From: Rapana venosa
Taxonomy: Eukaryota; Mollusca; Gastropoda; Neogastropoda; Muricidae
Direction: 5' to 3'
Assembly: GCA_028751875.1 (NCBI GenBank)
Contig: CM054158.1
Span: forward strand, 52,952,706-53,016,705
DNA: 64,000 bases
Below are positions 18,661-30,394 of this stretch, one piece after another. The notes beneath the pieces were generated by a model. The model was not told where the DNA came from and searched no databases. It was given only the letters and a program-made list of their open reading frames with translations. A program made the translations under genes and the position numbers. Positions within the stretch are counted from its first letter, which is position 1, and each line of letters starts with the position of its first letter.

Positions 18661-19560
18661 TTTAATAGATTTTTCGTGAATTGCAGTTACAGTCGGTGAT
18701 GTTGGTGGTTGACGAACACTAAAACAATTTTTTTTTTCAAAATTAATTCATTTCCTATATTGAGAAATACTGCTTATAACTCAACTCAATAAATGATGAG
18801 ATTAAACCAAATGGTGAAGAATTTTTATAAAATCAGAGAAAAGATATTTCAAATCCAAAGTAACATAAACCACAAATCCAGATGGATGGCTTTTCATATT
18901 TAGGATTTTCAACACACAGATATATATATATATTTTTTAATATATTCTTGCCGTAGAAATGGTAGTTTTAGACGCTGGCGTGTTCAGTTCACATCAACGG
19001 AAAAGCGTAAAACCGAAAATCTGCCGCGTATCAAACGCGAACATTGTAAGTTCACCACTGCCATAACATAATTAGTTTTGGATAAACTGGAAAAGAAAAC
19101 CTTACATCACTCAGTAATTATAGATGTGTACTACTGCCATACCTTCAACACAACAATAATTTTATATATATATATAAAATATAATATTAATGTGTAGAAA
19201 TTGGTCAGCAAGGATAGTGGGAGGTAGGAATCCTGACACCCTGTTCCTTCTGGTTAACTGAAGTAACTGCACACTTTTGGCGTAGACTTCTCCGCGTAGA
19301 TCGTAGAACTTGTTTCCATGTAGAGGTTTTGGTGCTGGAAAATGAGAAACGACTCAAAAGTCGGTTTGTGTGTAGAGAAGAAGAAAAAAAAAAAGGCAGT
19401 GGTTTTAAAAGGACACTATTAGATAGTGTACAGGCTGTGAGAGGATGACGACTGGTGATCGTAGTTTTACGGATAGAGTGGAAATGGTTTTTTAGAAGCG
19501 GAAGCTTCGGAGGAGAGAGAAACAGTTGCGGCACTGATTTTAAAACCAGCAATTTCGTGA
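18661..19560. other. AT-rich stretch, nothing coding recognised
   Basis: AT-rich with TA microsatellites near 18920 and 19160. No supported exon or known repeat. Confidence 0.5.
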
Positions 19561-20580
19561 AGAGGGGAGCTGTACGTGGAGGTGACTGACGCTCGTTTTA
19601 TCTCGCGGTCTCCTGCTCTGAGAACTTGCATGCAGTCGCCATGTCAGCAGAGCGGTGTGTGTTCGAATGAAACCAGAGCGAGAAAAGAGGCAGAGTGAGA
19701 CAGGAGGAGTGACAGCTGGCCTGCCTGGTACAGCAGAGAGCTTGCCTCTGTAACCTTGAACTTGACTGCGTCGTCAAACCGCATCCTCCTACCTTCTGCA
19801 GGCTGCCGACAAGACGGAGGCAAACTGGAGGATGCTCCGCCCCCCCCTTTCTCTTTCTCCTGTGACGTTCAGAGGGCGACGTACAGTTCGGCAGTCATGT
19901 GACCTTCACCTGAAACTGTCGCGGTGCCGAGTGACGCAAGTGTAGTTGAGGGGGGGGGGTGCAGGAAAGCGAAGAAGCGACGGTGGTGGTGGAGGTGGTG
20001 TGTCAAGGAACTGTTGGGGAGGAACGCTGGAGAAATGGGCGGTTGGCAGTGGCCCGGACTGAGAGAAGAGAGAGAGAGAGAAAGAAACTTTGGTGCTGCT
20101 GTGGAGTCCCACGACCTGTGCTTTGAGTTCCAGGACCTGTGCTTTGGAGTACAAGGACCTGTGCTTTGGAGTACAAGGACCTGTGTGTTGTTACAGGCAT
20201 GACCAGTGCTTCGGAATGCAAGGACGCTGTGCTGTGGTGTGTGGGCGTGATGCGTGCCGTGAGCAAGAAGACTTGACGACGCTCACTGGCGATGTCGCAC
20301 TCACACACACACTCACGTACACGAGACAAGACCCGTCGTCAGACAGGCAGGCAGGCAGACACCACTCTCCTCTCCTCCTCTCCTCCTCCTCCTCCTCCTC
20401 GTCATCGCCATCGTCAGAAGCTGGTGCTTTGATTGCGACTGTTTGTTGTGGTGGTGTGGAGTTGTTTTTTGGGATTGTGTTTTTTTTTCCTAATACTGGT
20501 GTCCATTGGTGTCTGTGTGTGTGTGTGTCTGTGTCCATTCTCATCCTTCTCCTCACGCAGTGCATCGTGGCTGGCAGCCA
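19561..20580. other. GC-richer segment of unknown role
   Basis: More GC-rich than its surroundings, with G-runs and GA-runs. It contains a four-copy ~23 bp repeat around 20112-20190 (GGACCTGTGCTTTGGAGTAC) and a (TCC)n tract at 20365-20400. Open frames on both strands lack recognisable domains. It could be long 3' UTR or an unrelated transcribed region. Confidence 0.4.
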
Positions 20581-20730
20581 GCCCCCTGTGTGGCTGACTG
20601 GCTGGGTGGCTGGCTGGCTGACTGGCTGGCTGGGTGACTGGCTGGGTGGGTGGGTCTGCATGCCTGGGCATTTCTCTACTGTGTGCGTATCGTGTGTTCA
20701 ACTGTGTGTGTATATATATATATATATGTA
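20581..20730 (+). repeat. GGCTGACT-type and TATA/TGTA simple repeats
   Basis: GGCTGACTGGCTGGGTGGCT repeats over about 70 bp, followed by a TATATATATATATATGTATG microsatellite near 20711-20740. Confidence 0.85.
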
Positions 20731-20739
20731 TGTATGTAT

Positions 20740-21590
20740 TCGTGTATTTAAAACAGAGTTCCTTGCAGGTTTTTTCCCTGTGTTCACGTGTGGTTTTACA
20801 GGTCGGAACTGATCGATCAAGAGTGGATTGCTTTTTTGTAAGGCTTGACTGTGTCGTGTGTCTCTCTGGGCAGAGGGGAGGGGAGGGGTGTCAGTGTACA
20901 AGTATATCGGTATATAATCGTATACGCTGGGTTTTAGTATGTGGTGTATTCTCTGTACATGTGTAAAGGCATGCTGTACTTGACCACTGGCTGTGAGCGA
21001 ATGTGGGACGCCAGTCGTGATGTAGACGTGAAAAGCGGTTTGAAAGGACGGACGAGTGTGAACTGTGTGAGTGAAGGAAGGGAAGCGTGTGAATGAGAAT
21101 GGGGTGTGTTAGCTCCTGTTGTTGTTGTTGTTGGAGTGTTTAGCAGAGACGGCTTGGTAGGTTGGGGTAGGACCTGTAGTGTTGGCTGAACATGTAAGCA
21201 GATGGGAATTGGAGGTAGGATGAGATTACTATCAATTTTATACATCTTAGCCGAAAAAAGATAGATAGATAGATACCCGTACAAAACGTTACTCTGCTAG
21301 ACACGTGTACTAGTTTAAAAACAAGCTGGCGGCTTGATCTAGCGTAGATTATATGTGTGTGTGTATGTGCGTGCCATGGCGTGCTCGTGGCGACAGTTTG
21401 CTGGGGACGGACGGTCTTGTAGACTTTCAGTGAAGGTTTATTTATCCTGCTGACCGACATCAGGCTGACCTGCAGGCCTGTGTCTGGCTCTGTTGTCCAA
21501 ATTCCACACCGCTCTAGCAGACTGTCTCTGGTGGGCTGACAGACAGACGGACGGACAGACAAGCCTCCTGGGGGGTGTATGCATGGCTGG
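20740..21590. other. Non-coding, nothing recognised
   Basis: Mixed composition with GTTGTTGTTG and GATAGATAGATA short runs near 21118 and 21262. No exon or classified repeat supported. Confidence 0.45.
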
Positions 21591-21599
21591 GGAGGTGAG

Positions 21600-21850
21600 G
21601 GGGAGATAGATCCCAAACAGATAGATCCCAGGCAGATAGATCCCACAACAGCACATCTATAGATCCCACAACAAAACAGATAGATCCCACAACAACAAAT
21701 CTATAGATCCCACAACAACAAATATATAGATCCCACAATGACAAATCTATAGATCCCACAATAACAACAGCACAACAACAGATAGATCCCACAATGACAA
21801 ATCTATAGATCCCACAACAACAACAGATAGATCCCACAACAACAGATTGT
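21600..21850 (+). repeat. GATAGATCCCACAACAA tandem repeat
   Basis: About ten irregular units of AGATAGATCCCACAACAACA and ATCTATAGATCCCACAAC, 17-38 bp long. Confidence 0.9.
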
Positions 21851-22021
21851 CTGTCAGGGTGAAAATATGTACTGCATCTCAAACAGACCAGCGCTGGGCT
21901 TAACTTGACCGTTTGGAGTCCTTTGACCATCGTCCGTTTCAGCTGGCCAGTGTTCTCCCTCCAGCCAATCAACACTCTTCGTTAAGCTCTTGCTAATTTT
22001 GCAGGAGATAGCACACACACA

Positions 22022-22075
22022 TAATATATATATATATATAGAGAGAGAGAGATATATATAGATATATATATCAGT
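22022..22075 (+). repeat. (TA)n / (GA)n microsatellite
   Basis: ATATATATATATATATAGAG AGAGAGAGATATATATAGAT, a compound simple repeat. Confidence 0.95.
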
Positions 22076-22189
22076 GACCCTCCTCCACATAATGAGTCGT
22101 ATTGCAACGAAGGTCAGTTTTAACTGTTAACATGTTATCTGCAATTAAAAAAATTAAAGATAATTAAAATTTAAAAAAATTGAAAATCC

Positions 22190-22480
22190 AACAGTTGTAT
22201 GAAATTATTGCATATCAGAATGCTAAGACAGACTCCAGGAAGTGACAAAATGAGAAACTGACAAATTGGTCTAGTATTTTTAAACACAGAAGGAAACAAA
22301 TATCCACCTTGACACTTCAGTGCAAGGAAGAAGAAGAAAGCACATATAATTTTATTAAAACATCAAAACCAACACCCTGACTGACCCCCACACCACAACA
22401 GGCCTAAAATCACTGCTAGCAGCAGGACAGTGGGCAAGGCGAGGTGAGGTGCAAAGCGACTCGTTGTTTGGTCATGGAGC
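22190..22480 (+). repeat. Unclassified interspersed repeat C, copy 1
   Basis: AGTGACAAAATGAGAAACTG ACAA, then CTTGACACTTCAGTGCAAGG and AGGTGCAAAGCGACTCGTTG. The same order is seen at 43790-44080 in the same orientation. Confidence 0.75.
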
Positions 22481-22559
22481 TCTCTGCCTGTGAGGTGAAG
22501 CCTCGGAACTTGCCATGCTTGCTCATCGCCTCACACAGTTTGCTTGCAACGTTTTGTGT

Positions 22560-22685
22560 GGCAGTTTGTCCGATTCACGCCAACAGGAGTGAGTGAACAT
22601 GTTCACAGCATTTCTGGCCAACAGGAGTCAGTGAACAGGTTCACAGCATTTCTGGCCAACAGGAGTCAGTGGTGAACAGGTTCCC
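22560..22685 (+). repeat. Three-copy ~38 bp tandem repeat
   Basis: Units of GTTCACAGCATTTCTGGCCA ACAGGAGTCAGTGAACAG. It is followed at 22722-22760 by a (CTGT)n microsatellite. Confidence 0.9.
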
Positions 22686-22720
22686 CTGGCCCTCCTCCCA
22701 AGCTGTAGGCTCTGAGCAGG

Positions 22721-22758
<38 letters not shown>

Positions 22759-22879
22759 AGTCTGTCTCCCTGCCCCCTCACCTGGCTGTCTGTAGTATTC
22801 TGGGTGCTGCAGTCAGTCATGGTAGTCTGCTTCATCAGTATATATCATACAGGAGACTGACTCTTCTCCTCCCCTGCTG

Positions 22880-23590
22880 GGGAATCTTTCAGTACAAACG
22901 TCATCCTTCTGGAAATTCTGTGCCAGGAATTCCCTCTTTTCTGTCACTCTCTTTGTTTTTTTTGTCTTTTTCTTTAAACTATCAACTCTCTTGCTTTTTT
23001 TGCTTTTTTTTTGGCCTGCCCAGTCCATTTGTCTGTTTTTTTTGTGTGTTTTTTTGGTCCAGAAAATCTTTCAAAATGTTTTTTTTTGTTGTGTCATTTT
23101 GCCTGAATTGTTGTGTCCTGACAACCAGGTAGTGGTGAAATTTTTACAACTCGCCTGGGCGATACGGCCTCTGTGGTCAGCAGGGCTGTAACCAACAGGA
23201 TTGGATTGGATTGGATTGGATTTGGATTGGATTGGATTGGATGGGCACAGGATGTCCATTCTGCAGTGTTATTGTCTGTATGGCATTTTTCATGTAAATC
23301 TATTTTTGCTTACTTTGAAGTGTTGGCTATCTGTATCAACGCTTTTCCATAACCTGGGGAATAGCCGGCGTCCTCATCACAGCCTGGTCTTGTTGGCCCT
23401 AAGACTAGAATCACTGAGGAATGGTGTTTATTCAATGAGATTCTTTTCCCCCCAAGGTCAACGATGTTTGAAGGCTTCAGCTGTTGATTTTGAACGAGGT
23501 GAATGGTAATTTATGTGAGTTCATGAAACTGAATGAGGTGACAGCTCTGGTATGACCTGGGCTTGGGCTTTATGGTAGGTAGGCAGCTGT
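22880..23590 (+). repeat. Unclassified interspersed repeat R, copy 3 with (GGATT)n insert
   Basis: Matches 14850-15420 in order, with a pyrimidine-rich 5' segment, CACAGGATGTCCATTCTGCA, GCGTCCTCATCACAGCCTGG and ACTGAATGAGGTGACAGCTC. A (GGATT)n tract at 23200-23242 lies inside it. Confidence 0.72.
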
Positions 23591-23712
23591 AAATGGGTAC
23601 CTGCCTCTTTAGGGTCGGGGAAGGTAAAGCAGTGAGGGAGAGGCGATGGACTTGATCGTGGGTTGATGGATCAGGAGCGCAATGCTCTAACCGCTAGGCT
23701 ATCCCACTCCCC
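23588..23712 (+). mobile_element. Composite SINE fragment
   Basis: Body sequence of the tRNA/5S SINE (CAGCTGTAAATGGGTACCTG, GAAGGTAAAGCAGTGAGGGA) runs into AGCGCAATGCTCTAACCGCT AGGCTATCCC, a reverse tRNA-like head. Two SINE pieces are joined. Confidence 0.65.
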
Positions 23713-24080
23713 ATCTTTCTTTATAGCTCTGTAGGCAAGATGTTTTCTGATCTTAAAGAAGATTTCAGATAACTGTGTGTTTTAGATTTATAGAAACTGA
23801 GCTAGAGCTGATACTGGCGGAGCCCGTCCAGCCCTAGCTTGCATGCTGGGTATGTGTCAGTCTCCCAAAGCAGTTCCTCTTGCAGGAAATGTGGATGGGG
23901 TCATTGTAACTGTTGTCGGGTCCGTTTCAGTTTTACTGGCCGTTTACCCTGGAGCAGGAGTGGAGCTAGAAGAGAGCAGTGATTTATTTAGAGTTTGGTA
24001 ATTCAGGTGTAGTTGTTCTGTGTGTCGTTGGAGATTCACTTGCGGCAGTCTCAGTCCTGTGCGTTCACAGGGAGGTCAGG
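23713..24080. other. Non-coding, nothing recognised
   Basis: No exon or repeat supported. Confidence 0.45.
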
Positions 24081-24192
24081 TCAGGTCAAGTCAAGTCAGA
24101 AACACTTTAATGATCCCAGGAAGGCAGTCACAGGGAGGTCAAGTCAAGTCAGAAACACTTAAGTTATCCCAGGAAGGCAGTCACAGGGAGGT
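24080..24192 (-). repeat. Tandem pair of GTCAA-tailed LINE ends
   Basis: GTCAAGTCAAGTCAGAAACA CTTTAATGATCCCAGGAAGG CAGTCACAGGGAGG occurs twice, about 64 bp apart. The inner part is the reverse complement of a LINE tail similar to 40320-40362. Confidence 0.8.
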
Positions 24193-24211
24193 GGGTGTGC
24201 CCTGTCTGGGA

Positions 24212-24655
24212 AGGAGGAGGTGGTCTAGAGGTAATGCGCCTGTCTAGAAAGCAAAAAGTCCAGGTCGGAAATATGCGGTGGTTCGAATCCCGTTTGGACC
24301 CAAAACTTTTCCCCCATACATTAGATCATGAGTGGTGGTCTGGGCGTTAGTCTTTCGGTTGAGTCGATAAACCGAGGTCCCATGTGTTACACATAATTAT
24401 TTTAGTGCACATAAAAGAACCCATGGCAACAAGAGAGTTGTCCCTGGCAAAATTCTTAGAAAAAAGCCACTCTGATAGGGAAACAAATACAGTTGCAGAC
24501 AGGAAAATATAAAAAAAATAATAGGTGGCGCTGCTCTTGTGGCGACAACCTCTCCCCAGGGAGAGCAGCCCGAATTTTCACGCAGAGAAATCTGCCGTGA
24601 CTTAAAGTGGTGTAAATAAATAAATGAATAAATAAATAAATATAGAGTCAAGCAA
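24212..24655 (+). mobile_element. tRNA-derived SINE, GTTGTCCCTGGCAAAATTCT family, copy 1
   Basis: Head GTGGTCTAGAGGTAATGCGC with B box GTGGTTCGAATCCCGTTTGG, then CCATGGCAACAAGAGAGTTG TCCCTGGCAAAATTCT, GCCACTCTGATAGGGAAACA, GGGAGAGCAGCCCGAATTTT and CAGAGAAATCTGCCGTGACT, ending in AAATAAATAAA. Copies are at 29036, 35940 (3' end only) and 63715. Confidence 0.9.
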
Positions 24656-26700
24656 ATGAGTGACGATACCGGATCGCTTTTGGCTGAAGTCTTGAAATTG
24701 ACCAGCTGAAGTGAGAGTGTGCTGTTTTTGGTCATAGTTTGGGTGTCGTCTTGCAAGCGATGTGTATGAATTTTTTTAATTATTTTTTGGTTTCTTTTCC
24801 AGAAGTTCATTATTCTTTTGAAAGTGCCCGCCATGCATTGTGGAGGTTTGGGGAAGTAGAAAGAAGTGGGATAGACGTTGGAAGTCAGGTACATGGCTGT
24901 GATGTCTCGACTTCTCCAGTCTTAACTCCTTGAGGAGTCGCTGGGGCGCTGCACTGCAGTGTGAGGTTTTTCAGGGCAGTGTGTGGTGTGGGCAAGTGGA
25001 ACAGTCTGGTGGAGCCCGTCCTTCTCCAGGTGTAAGGAACACGAGAAATTTCATTTATTTAAAATGCCAGGCCCCGGTCTGTTTTAACGTCAGCGAGGCA
25101 GTGACCACTGTGGTGTTGGAGATCGTCTGTAGCTTTTGTCTTTGTCTAGCTGGGGGGACGTGTGTTGTCCTAGTTTTGGTGAGTAGTTTGGCGTGGTGGT
25201 TTTGGTTGGTTAGGGTTATTTTTTTGGCAGGGGTGGGGTTGGGGGATTTTTGTTTGTATGATTTTTGTTTTGTTTTTTTAAGTTAAGGGTTTTATTTTTA
25301 TGTCAACCTCCTGGGGTTTTTTTGTTTTTTGTTTTTTTGCTTCCCAGACTAATTCAAGAAATTGCACACTTTCTCAACAGCTTGACAGAACAGTTCCTTC
25401 CCCTTGTTCTGTGCAGCGCTATGCTTTCAAGTCTATCAACCCTGTCCAAAAATAACTCGGAAAAAACCGACAGTTAAACCCATCAGGGCCACTCCGTGCC
25501 AGCTGAAATTAGTTGGGATATATCATGTTATGAGGATGGTACATTTAATTTTATGCCTGCCACCAAAAATATTTATTATGATCAAGGTAAAGTACAGGTA
25601 CTTGTCTGTAAACGTGTAAATATTTATTAATATGGAGTGACTGTGTGATTCGATGTGGTAACAGCAACTATTGTCCGTGTTTGGTTTTTTTTTTGGTCCT
25701 GTTTTTTTTTTTAACCACATGGATGCTGTTCAAGGTTTTAACCTTTTTTTGTGTGTTAAAAATAGTTTTTGTTGTTAATTGGGGTTTTCGTTGTTGTTGT
25801 TGTTTCTTGGTTAGAGAGCTCTGAGGTGCACCGGTGGGGAGAGAGCTATGCATGTGCAGCGTTCCCCCCCCCTGTGCGCAAGTCCGTAAGCACACGGGTC
25901 TGACTGGAAAGGGCCAGGCTGGGAATCGAACCCAGGACCTCACAGTTTACTTTGTTGGGCAGGTGAATGTCTTTTTAGTGTTAAATTAAAAAAAAAAACA
26001 CACAGGAAGGAGCACCTTGGGTTGGTTAATGTGAACTCTGTATTCTTTCAAATATATAAATATATGCCTTCAAAGTTATAAGTGAGAATAAATTTTGGAG
26101 GGGGGGGGGGGAGGTGTGGTGGGGGGGGGGGGGTTCTTTTCCAAGTAAGTCCTGAGAAAAACTAATCTTAAAGATGTAAGGTAGGATTTTGTTGTTGTTG
26201 AGATGTTCAGTTTCCATTTCTCTCATTGCAGTTGTACACATAGAGTATATTTCATCTGCCAAATTTTTTTTTTCAAATAGAAATTTAACCCCCCCCCAAA
26301 AAAAGTGGGGGGGGAGAGAAATTACTGATCAGTTTAGCCGATGGTTGATGGACGCAGAACTTAGAAATCTGGCTACGCAGAGGTTGATGGGTGTTTTTTT
26401 TTTAGCAGGGGTGTGTGTTTGTGTATAATGTGAACGTGCATGTATGGAGCCTCACGAATGTACTCATGTGCTCGCTTGTGTGCAGATGTTAAATACGTAT
26501 GCAGAATTTTGCGTACTTGCTTGTGAGGGTGATCCATCGTTTTGATAGAGAAGGTTAGAATTATGACAGAGAGAAAGAAAGAGTGAAAAATCTTGAATAT
26601 ATACAAATAAAACAAATGAGTAAACCAGTAATGGGAGTATGGACAGGAAAACTAGTTTAAAAAAATGAAAAGAGGTTGATTTGAAACATGCATCGTTTTT
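24656..26700. other. Non-coding, T-rich, low-complexity runs
   Basis: T-runs, a G-run at 26098-26130 and a C-run near 25863. GGAATCGAACCCAGGACC near 25921 is a reverse tRNA B-box-like fragment of a decayed SINE. No exon supported. Confidence 0.45.
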
Positions 26701-26730
26701 GTTATTTGCATGCATGCACATGAGTGCATG

Positions 26731-26765
26731 CACACACACACACACACACAACACACACACAACAC
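26731..26765 (+). repeat. (CA)n microsatellite
   Basis: About 16 CA units with one interruption. Confidence 0.95.
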
Positions 26766-27420
26766 GAATTGAATACAAATCATGCATAACCTGTAAACTC
26801 ATTTTCCTATTTATAAGTAACATACCAAAAGAAGTTCACAAAGAAGGTATGAAGGATTCATACAGAAGTATAAGATTCTTGAGGTGTGTGTGGAATAGAT
26901 CCATAGGATAGTGTAGAAATCTGTGCAGCGTTGAAGATGTGCAGTAGTCACCATGTCACTAGGAGAGAAGAGGAGGGAGGGAGGCCAGACGACAGAAAGA
27001 CAGACTCCTTGGGTTGAAGCGAGGAGACTAAGTTACCCACCAGCTGATAGAAGGCTTTGCTACAGAATCCTGCAGTTATGGTCTCCAGTTATCGTCATTA
27101 TCCTTTTCCCTACGGGTAACTCGCTATAGGTAACCAACCGTCTTCTAACCCTTCCCTCCCTATCACCCACTACTGGGTTACATACAAATGTCCACAGTGC
27201 ACGTGTAGTGGGAAAGAGGGGTTATCTCCCTTAACGATAGGGAGAAGGTTAACATCGTTATCTTGGTTCATCTGCGAAAAAAACAACAAAACACCATGAT
27301 GGAGTTTACAGCCAGTGAGAGGAAAAGTTACAGGAATGGGCCAGAAAATATTGTGGGTTTTTAAAAGAATCTTTTCTTTTTTTTTTAATAAATAAATTTT
27401 AGCCATGAAAATGTTGTCTT
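26766..27420. other. Non-coding, nothing recognised
   Basis: AACCCTTCCCTCCCTATCAC CCACTACTGGGTTACATACA near 27147 resembles, in reverse, GTAACCCAGTAGTGGGTGAT at 61423-61460, so a dispersed element is present. No exon found. Confidence 0.45.
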
Positions 27421-27424
27421 GATG

Positions 27425-27660
27425 CTTTGTTTTTTTCGTACAAGTTTTTTTTATATCTTCTTATGCTTACGCTTTAGTTTGGTTGATGATATTTCTTTTT
27501 AGTTTTGTTAATATTGATACTTTTTTGTTTGGTTTATATCATTTACATTTTAGTTTGGTTGATGATTTTAAAAAAAAAAAAAATTACTTTATTTTGTTAA
27601 TATTGCTTACATTTTAGTTGGTTGATGATAACTTTTTATACTTTGTTAATATTGAATTTT
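27425..27660 (+). repeat. Diverged T-rich tandem repeat (~60 bp, 3-4 copies)
   Basis: CATTTTAGTTTGGTTGATGA and TTTTGTTAATATTG recur in order several times with indels. Confidence 0.7.
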
Positions 27661-28590
27661 TCCCCCTCTCTTATGACAAGTGTCTTGACCCTTTGTCAGT
27701 CAGAAGGTAAAAAAAAGGTAATGGTGTCCTTAAATCTGGTGCCAGAGTTGGTTTGATTTTCCAGAGTTGTAGAGCGCTGGTGATGGTTGCTGTGACTGCC
27801 AGAATTGTCCCTCCCTTGGTTTCTTTGCTTCTGGGAAGAAGAATCTTTGCAAAACATTCATAGATTGTTTTTCTTTTTTTAAAAGAGAGAGGTCTAGATC
27901 AGTGATTTGAAATGTCGACACAATCGTACAGCTGCTTTTATATTGTTGCAGGACTCGCGTATGTGCAAGTAACCAAATGGATCATGTGGAGATTTTGGGT
28001 TTTTTTCAATGTCGGGAACTTTTTAAAAATTTTTATTGCAGGAGCGGTAAGGAGGGGGAGGGGGGGCGGGAGAATGCGTCAGTTTTAACGCGAAGGTGTC
28101 TTTTTTTTATTTTTTATCTTGGTTTCTTTGGTCTGTGGTAGAGGAAGGTGGATGTGGCTTATTTGATCTTCTACATGTACACCAGTGTGATTGGGAGACA
28201 TATGCAGCCTTTCACAGATGATGATGATGATGATGATTTGCAAGAATTCTAATGAATGATCTTTTTTTCTTGGGTCATCAACTACGTGGTATACTTGCTG
28301 TTTGGACAAGAGTGTACTACTACTACTACCACCACTACTACTGCAGTGTCGTGTATGCCTTTTTTTAAAAAATGGACTGACCTATTTAAACTCCAACGGT
28401 GTACGAGTTTGTGAAGTGACTCACTGTTTGTTCAGAGGACTGCCACTTGTGAGTGTAATATCATCATCATTGTCGTTATTCTGTTCTGTGTGTACAGCTC
28501 TGTGCTTTATTATTATTATTATTATATTAATTATACCGTCAGAGGAGGTTGGTCCCCTGATCGACTTTCACCGCCTGCTGTTTCTGCCTT
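27661..28590. other. Non-coding, nothing recognised
   Basis: T-rich. A short GATGAT run near 28218 and (CTA)n near 28318. No exon supported. Confidence 0.45.
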
Positions 28591-28960
28591 GTGACTGTGT
28601 GTGTGCATGTGTGACTGTGTGTGTGACTGTGTGTGTGCATGTGTGTGTCTGCCTCTGTGTGCTGTTTCTGTCTTTTGTCTCTGTGTGTGTGCGCCTTCCT
28701 CTGTGTGTGTATCTGCCTCTGTGTGCGTGCTTGTGTGTCTGCCTCTGTGTGTGTATGTGTGCCTCTGTGTGCATGCTTGTGTGTATGGGTATGTCTGCCT
28801 CTTTGTGCGTGCTTGTGTGTGTGTGTGTGTGTGTATGTCTGCCTCTTTGTGCGTGCTTGTGTGTGTGTGTGTGTATGTCTGCCTCTTGTGTGCATGCTTG
28901 TGTGTGTGTCTGCCTCTTTGTGTGTGTGTGTGTCTGCCTCTGTTTGTGTGTGTGTGAAAG
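28590..28960 (+). repeat. TG-rich minisatellite (TGTGTCTGCCTC units)
   Basis: Repeated TGTGTGTCTGCCTCTGTGTG with GTGCGTGCTTG interspersions, about 30-50 bp apart. The long open frames here on both strands are repeat artefacts. Confidence 0.92.
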
Positions 28961-29035
28961 ATTAGACTTCTCACTGAACTTGAGTTGCTGAGACAGCATT
29001 GACATTTTTTTTTTTTTTTAAGTGTGCCATGGCCA

Positions 29036-29445
29036 AGTTAAACGGGCATAGGAGAGGTACTGCACTTGCCTAAAAAGCAAAAAGTCTGAGTTCGATTCCC
29101 GTTTGTGCCTGAAACTTTCCCCCCATCCACTAGACCTTGAGTGGTGGACTGGATTGTAGCCCTTCAGATGAGTCAGTGAACTGAGATACATGCATTTAGT
29201 GTATGTAAAAGAACCCACGGCAACAAGAGAGTTGTCCCTGGCAAAATTCTGTAGCAAAAAGCCACTCTGATAGGGAAACAAACCACACATGCAAACAGGG
29301 ACCCCCCAAAAAACAACAACAAAAACAACACCCCAAACAAACAAAAAACCAAAACAAAACCCCAACAAAAACATGAGTGGTGATTGCTCTTTCAGGGACA
29401 GCAGCTTGAATTTCACGCAGAAAAATCTGCCGTGACTTGACTTTC
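29036..29445 (+). mobile_element. tRNA-derived SINE, GTTGTCCCTGGCAAAATTCT family, copy 2
   Basis: Head AAACGGGCATAGGAGAGGTA with GAGTTCGATTCCCGTTTGTG. Body AAGAACCCACGGCAACAAGA GAGTTGTCCC and GCCACTCTGATAGGGAAACA. An AC/AAAC-rich insert at 29300-29370 precedes the 3' end CAGAAAAATCTGCCGTGACT. Confidence 0.88.
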
Positions 29446-30090
29446 TTGACCCTGTTACAACTGCAGCCAACATCAGCGATGGGCGTTCATTCTTCCTATC
29501 ATGACCACAGCCAGCATTGGTCTGACCAATGTGGGCACAGAACTTTTCCACCACACACACACACACATGTGTCTGTCTCATGGTTTTCACGCAACAAGTC
29601 TGAAACTTTGTGGTGGGATGCAGGGAATGTTCTAGAATGTACCGTTGATGAATTTAATTAACCACTAACACGCACATGGTAGGGGGGGATAGAAAGCACA
29701 GCCTGCAACTATTCGCACATAGCAGCATGCCCCCCCCCCCTTTTTTTTAAAAGGCATCTCCTTTTGGTAGCAGATTGATTTATTTGATTAATTACACCAT
29801 GAATTGAATACTATTCTTTTAGAAGTTACAGATTTGTGCATATCAAAAGAAGCCATGACGGTTGAAAACAGAACAAGCAAAAAACCCCACTTGCACACTA
29901 GTGTGATATTAAGACATCATCCAACAAGACACGTCTCTTGGCAAGCTATCTTTATTGTTTAAAAAAAATCATGTTCATACAATGCAGCAACAGAACAAGG
30001 CAGGGTAAAAATGCACCAGGACTCGACAGACCAACCCATTTTTAGACTTTAGAACATCTTTGCAGGAAACAGTAGATTGGGAACAGGACA
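29446..30090. other. Non-coding; transition from T-rich to A-rich + strand
   Basis: No exon seen. From about 29.7 kb the + strand changes from T-run/TG-rich to A-run/CA-rich. The segment is the probable meeting zone of the two convergent genes. Confidence 0.45.
29951..29956 (-). terminator. Candidate - strand poly(A) signal
   Basis: TTTATT on the + strand gives AATAAA on the - strand, close to where strand composition flips. It could end a very long 3' UTR of the DUF547 gene or of an unseen - strand transcript; this is inference. Confidence 0.25.
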
Positions 30091-30100
30091 GGGGAACATA

Positions 30101-30394
30101 GGTAAAAGGTAAAGGAGTCCCATAACCTATAAGGTTGTAGGGGAGCGAGGCGCCAGAGACCTCACTTCTCTAGGGCCAGCATATTGAGGGCGGCGCCCAT
30201 CTCCTCTCCCTGGCTGCTTTACCTTCCCTGACCCTAAAGAGGGCAGGTACCCATTTACAGCTGGGTGAACTGGGGGAACTGTACTGAAGCCAAGGCGCAC
30301 AAACGGTCACCCATCCAACTGGTAACCACGCTCGACGCTGCTTAACTTGGCTGGGGGAAAGCGAGTGCTCCGACCACTGAGCTATCCCATCCCC
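30101..30394 (-). mobile_element. tRNA/5S chimeric SINE, full length with target-site duplication
   Basis: GGGGAACATA at 30091-30100 and again at 30395-30404 flanks the element exactly. On the - strand it begins GGGATGGGATAGCTCAGTGG TCGGAGCACTCGC (tRNA-like), then AGTTAAGCAGCGTCGAGCGT GGTTACCAGTTGGATGGGTG ACC (5S rRNA internal-promoter-like), then a body ending in GGTTATGGGACTCCTTTACC. Confidence 0.95.

Noticed and set aside
20090..20812. 240-residue open frame on the + strand
   Set aside because: Composed of short repeats, (TCC)n and TATA runs with no domain or splice context; not supported as coding.
28302..29005. Open frames up to 229 residues (VCVCVSASVC and HTHTHKHAQRG)
   Set aside because: TG-rich minisatellite translation in opposite frames; no signal of a gene.
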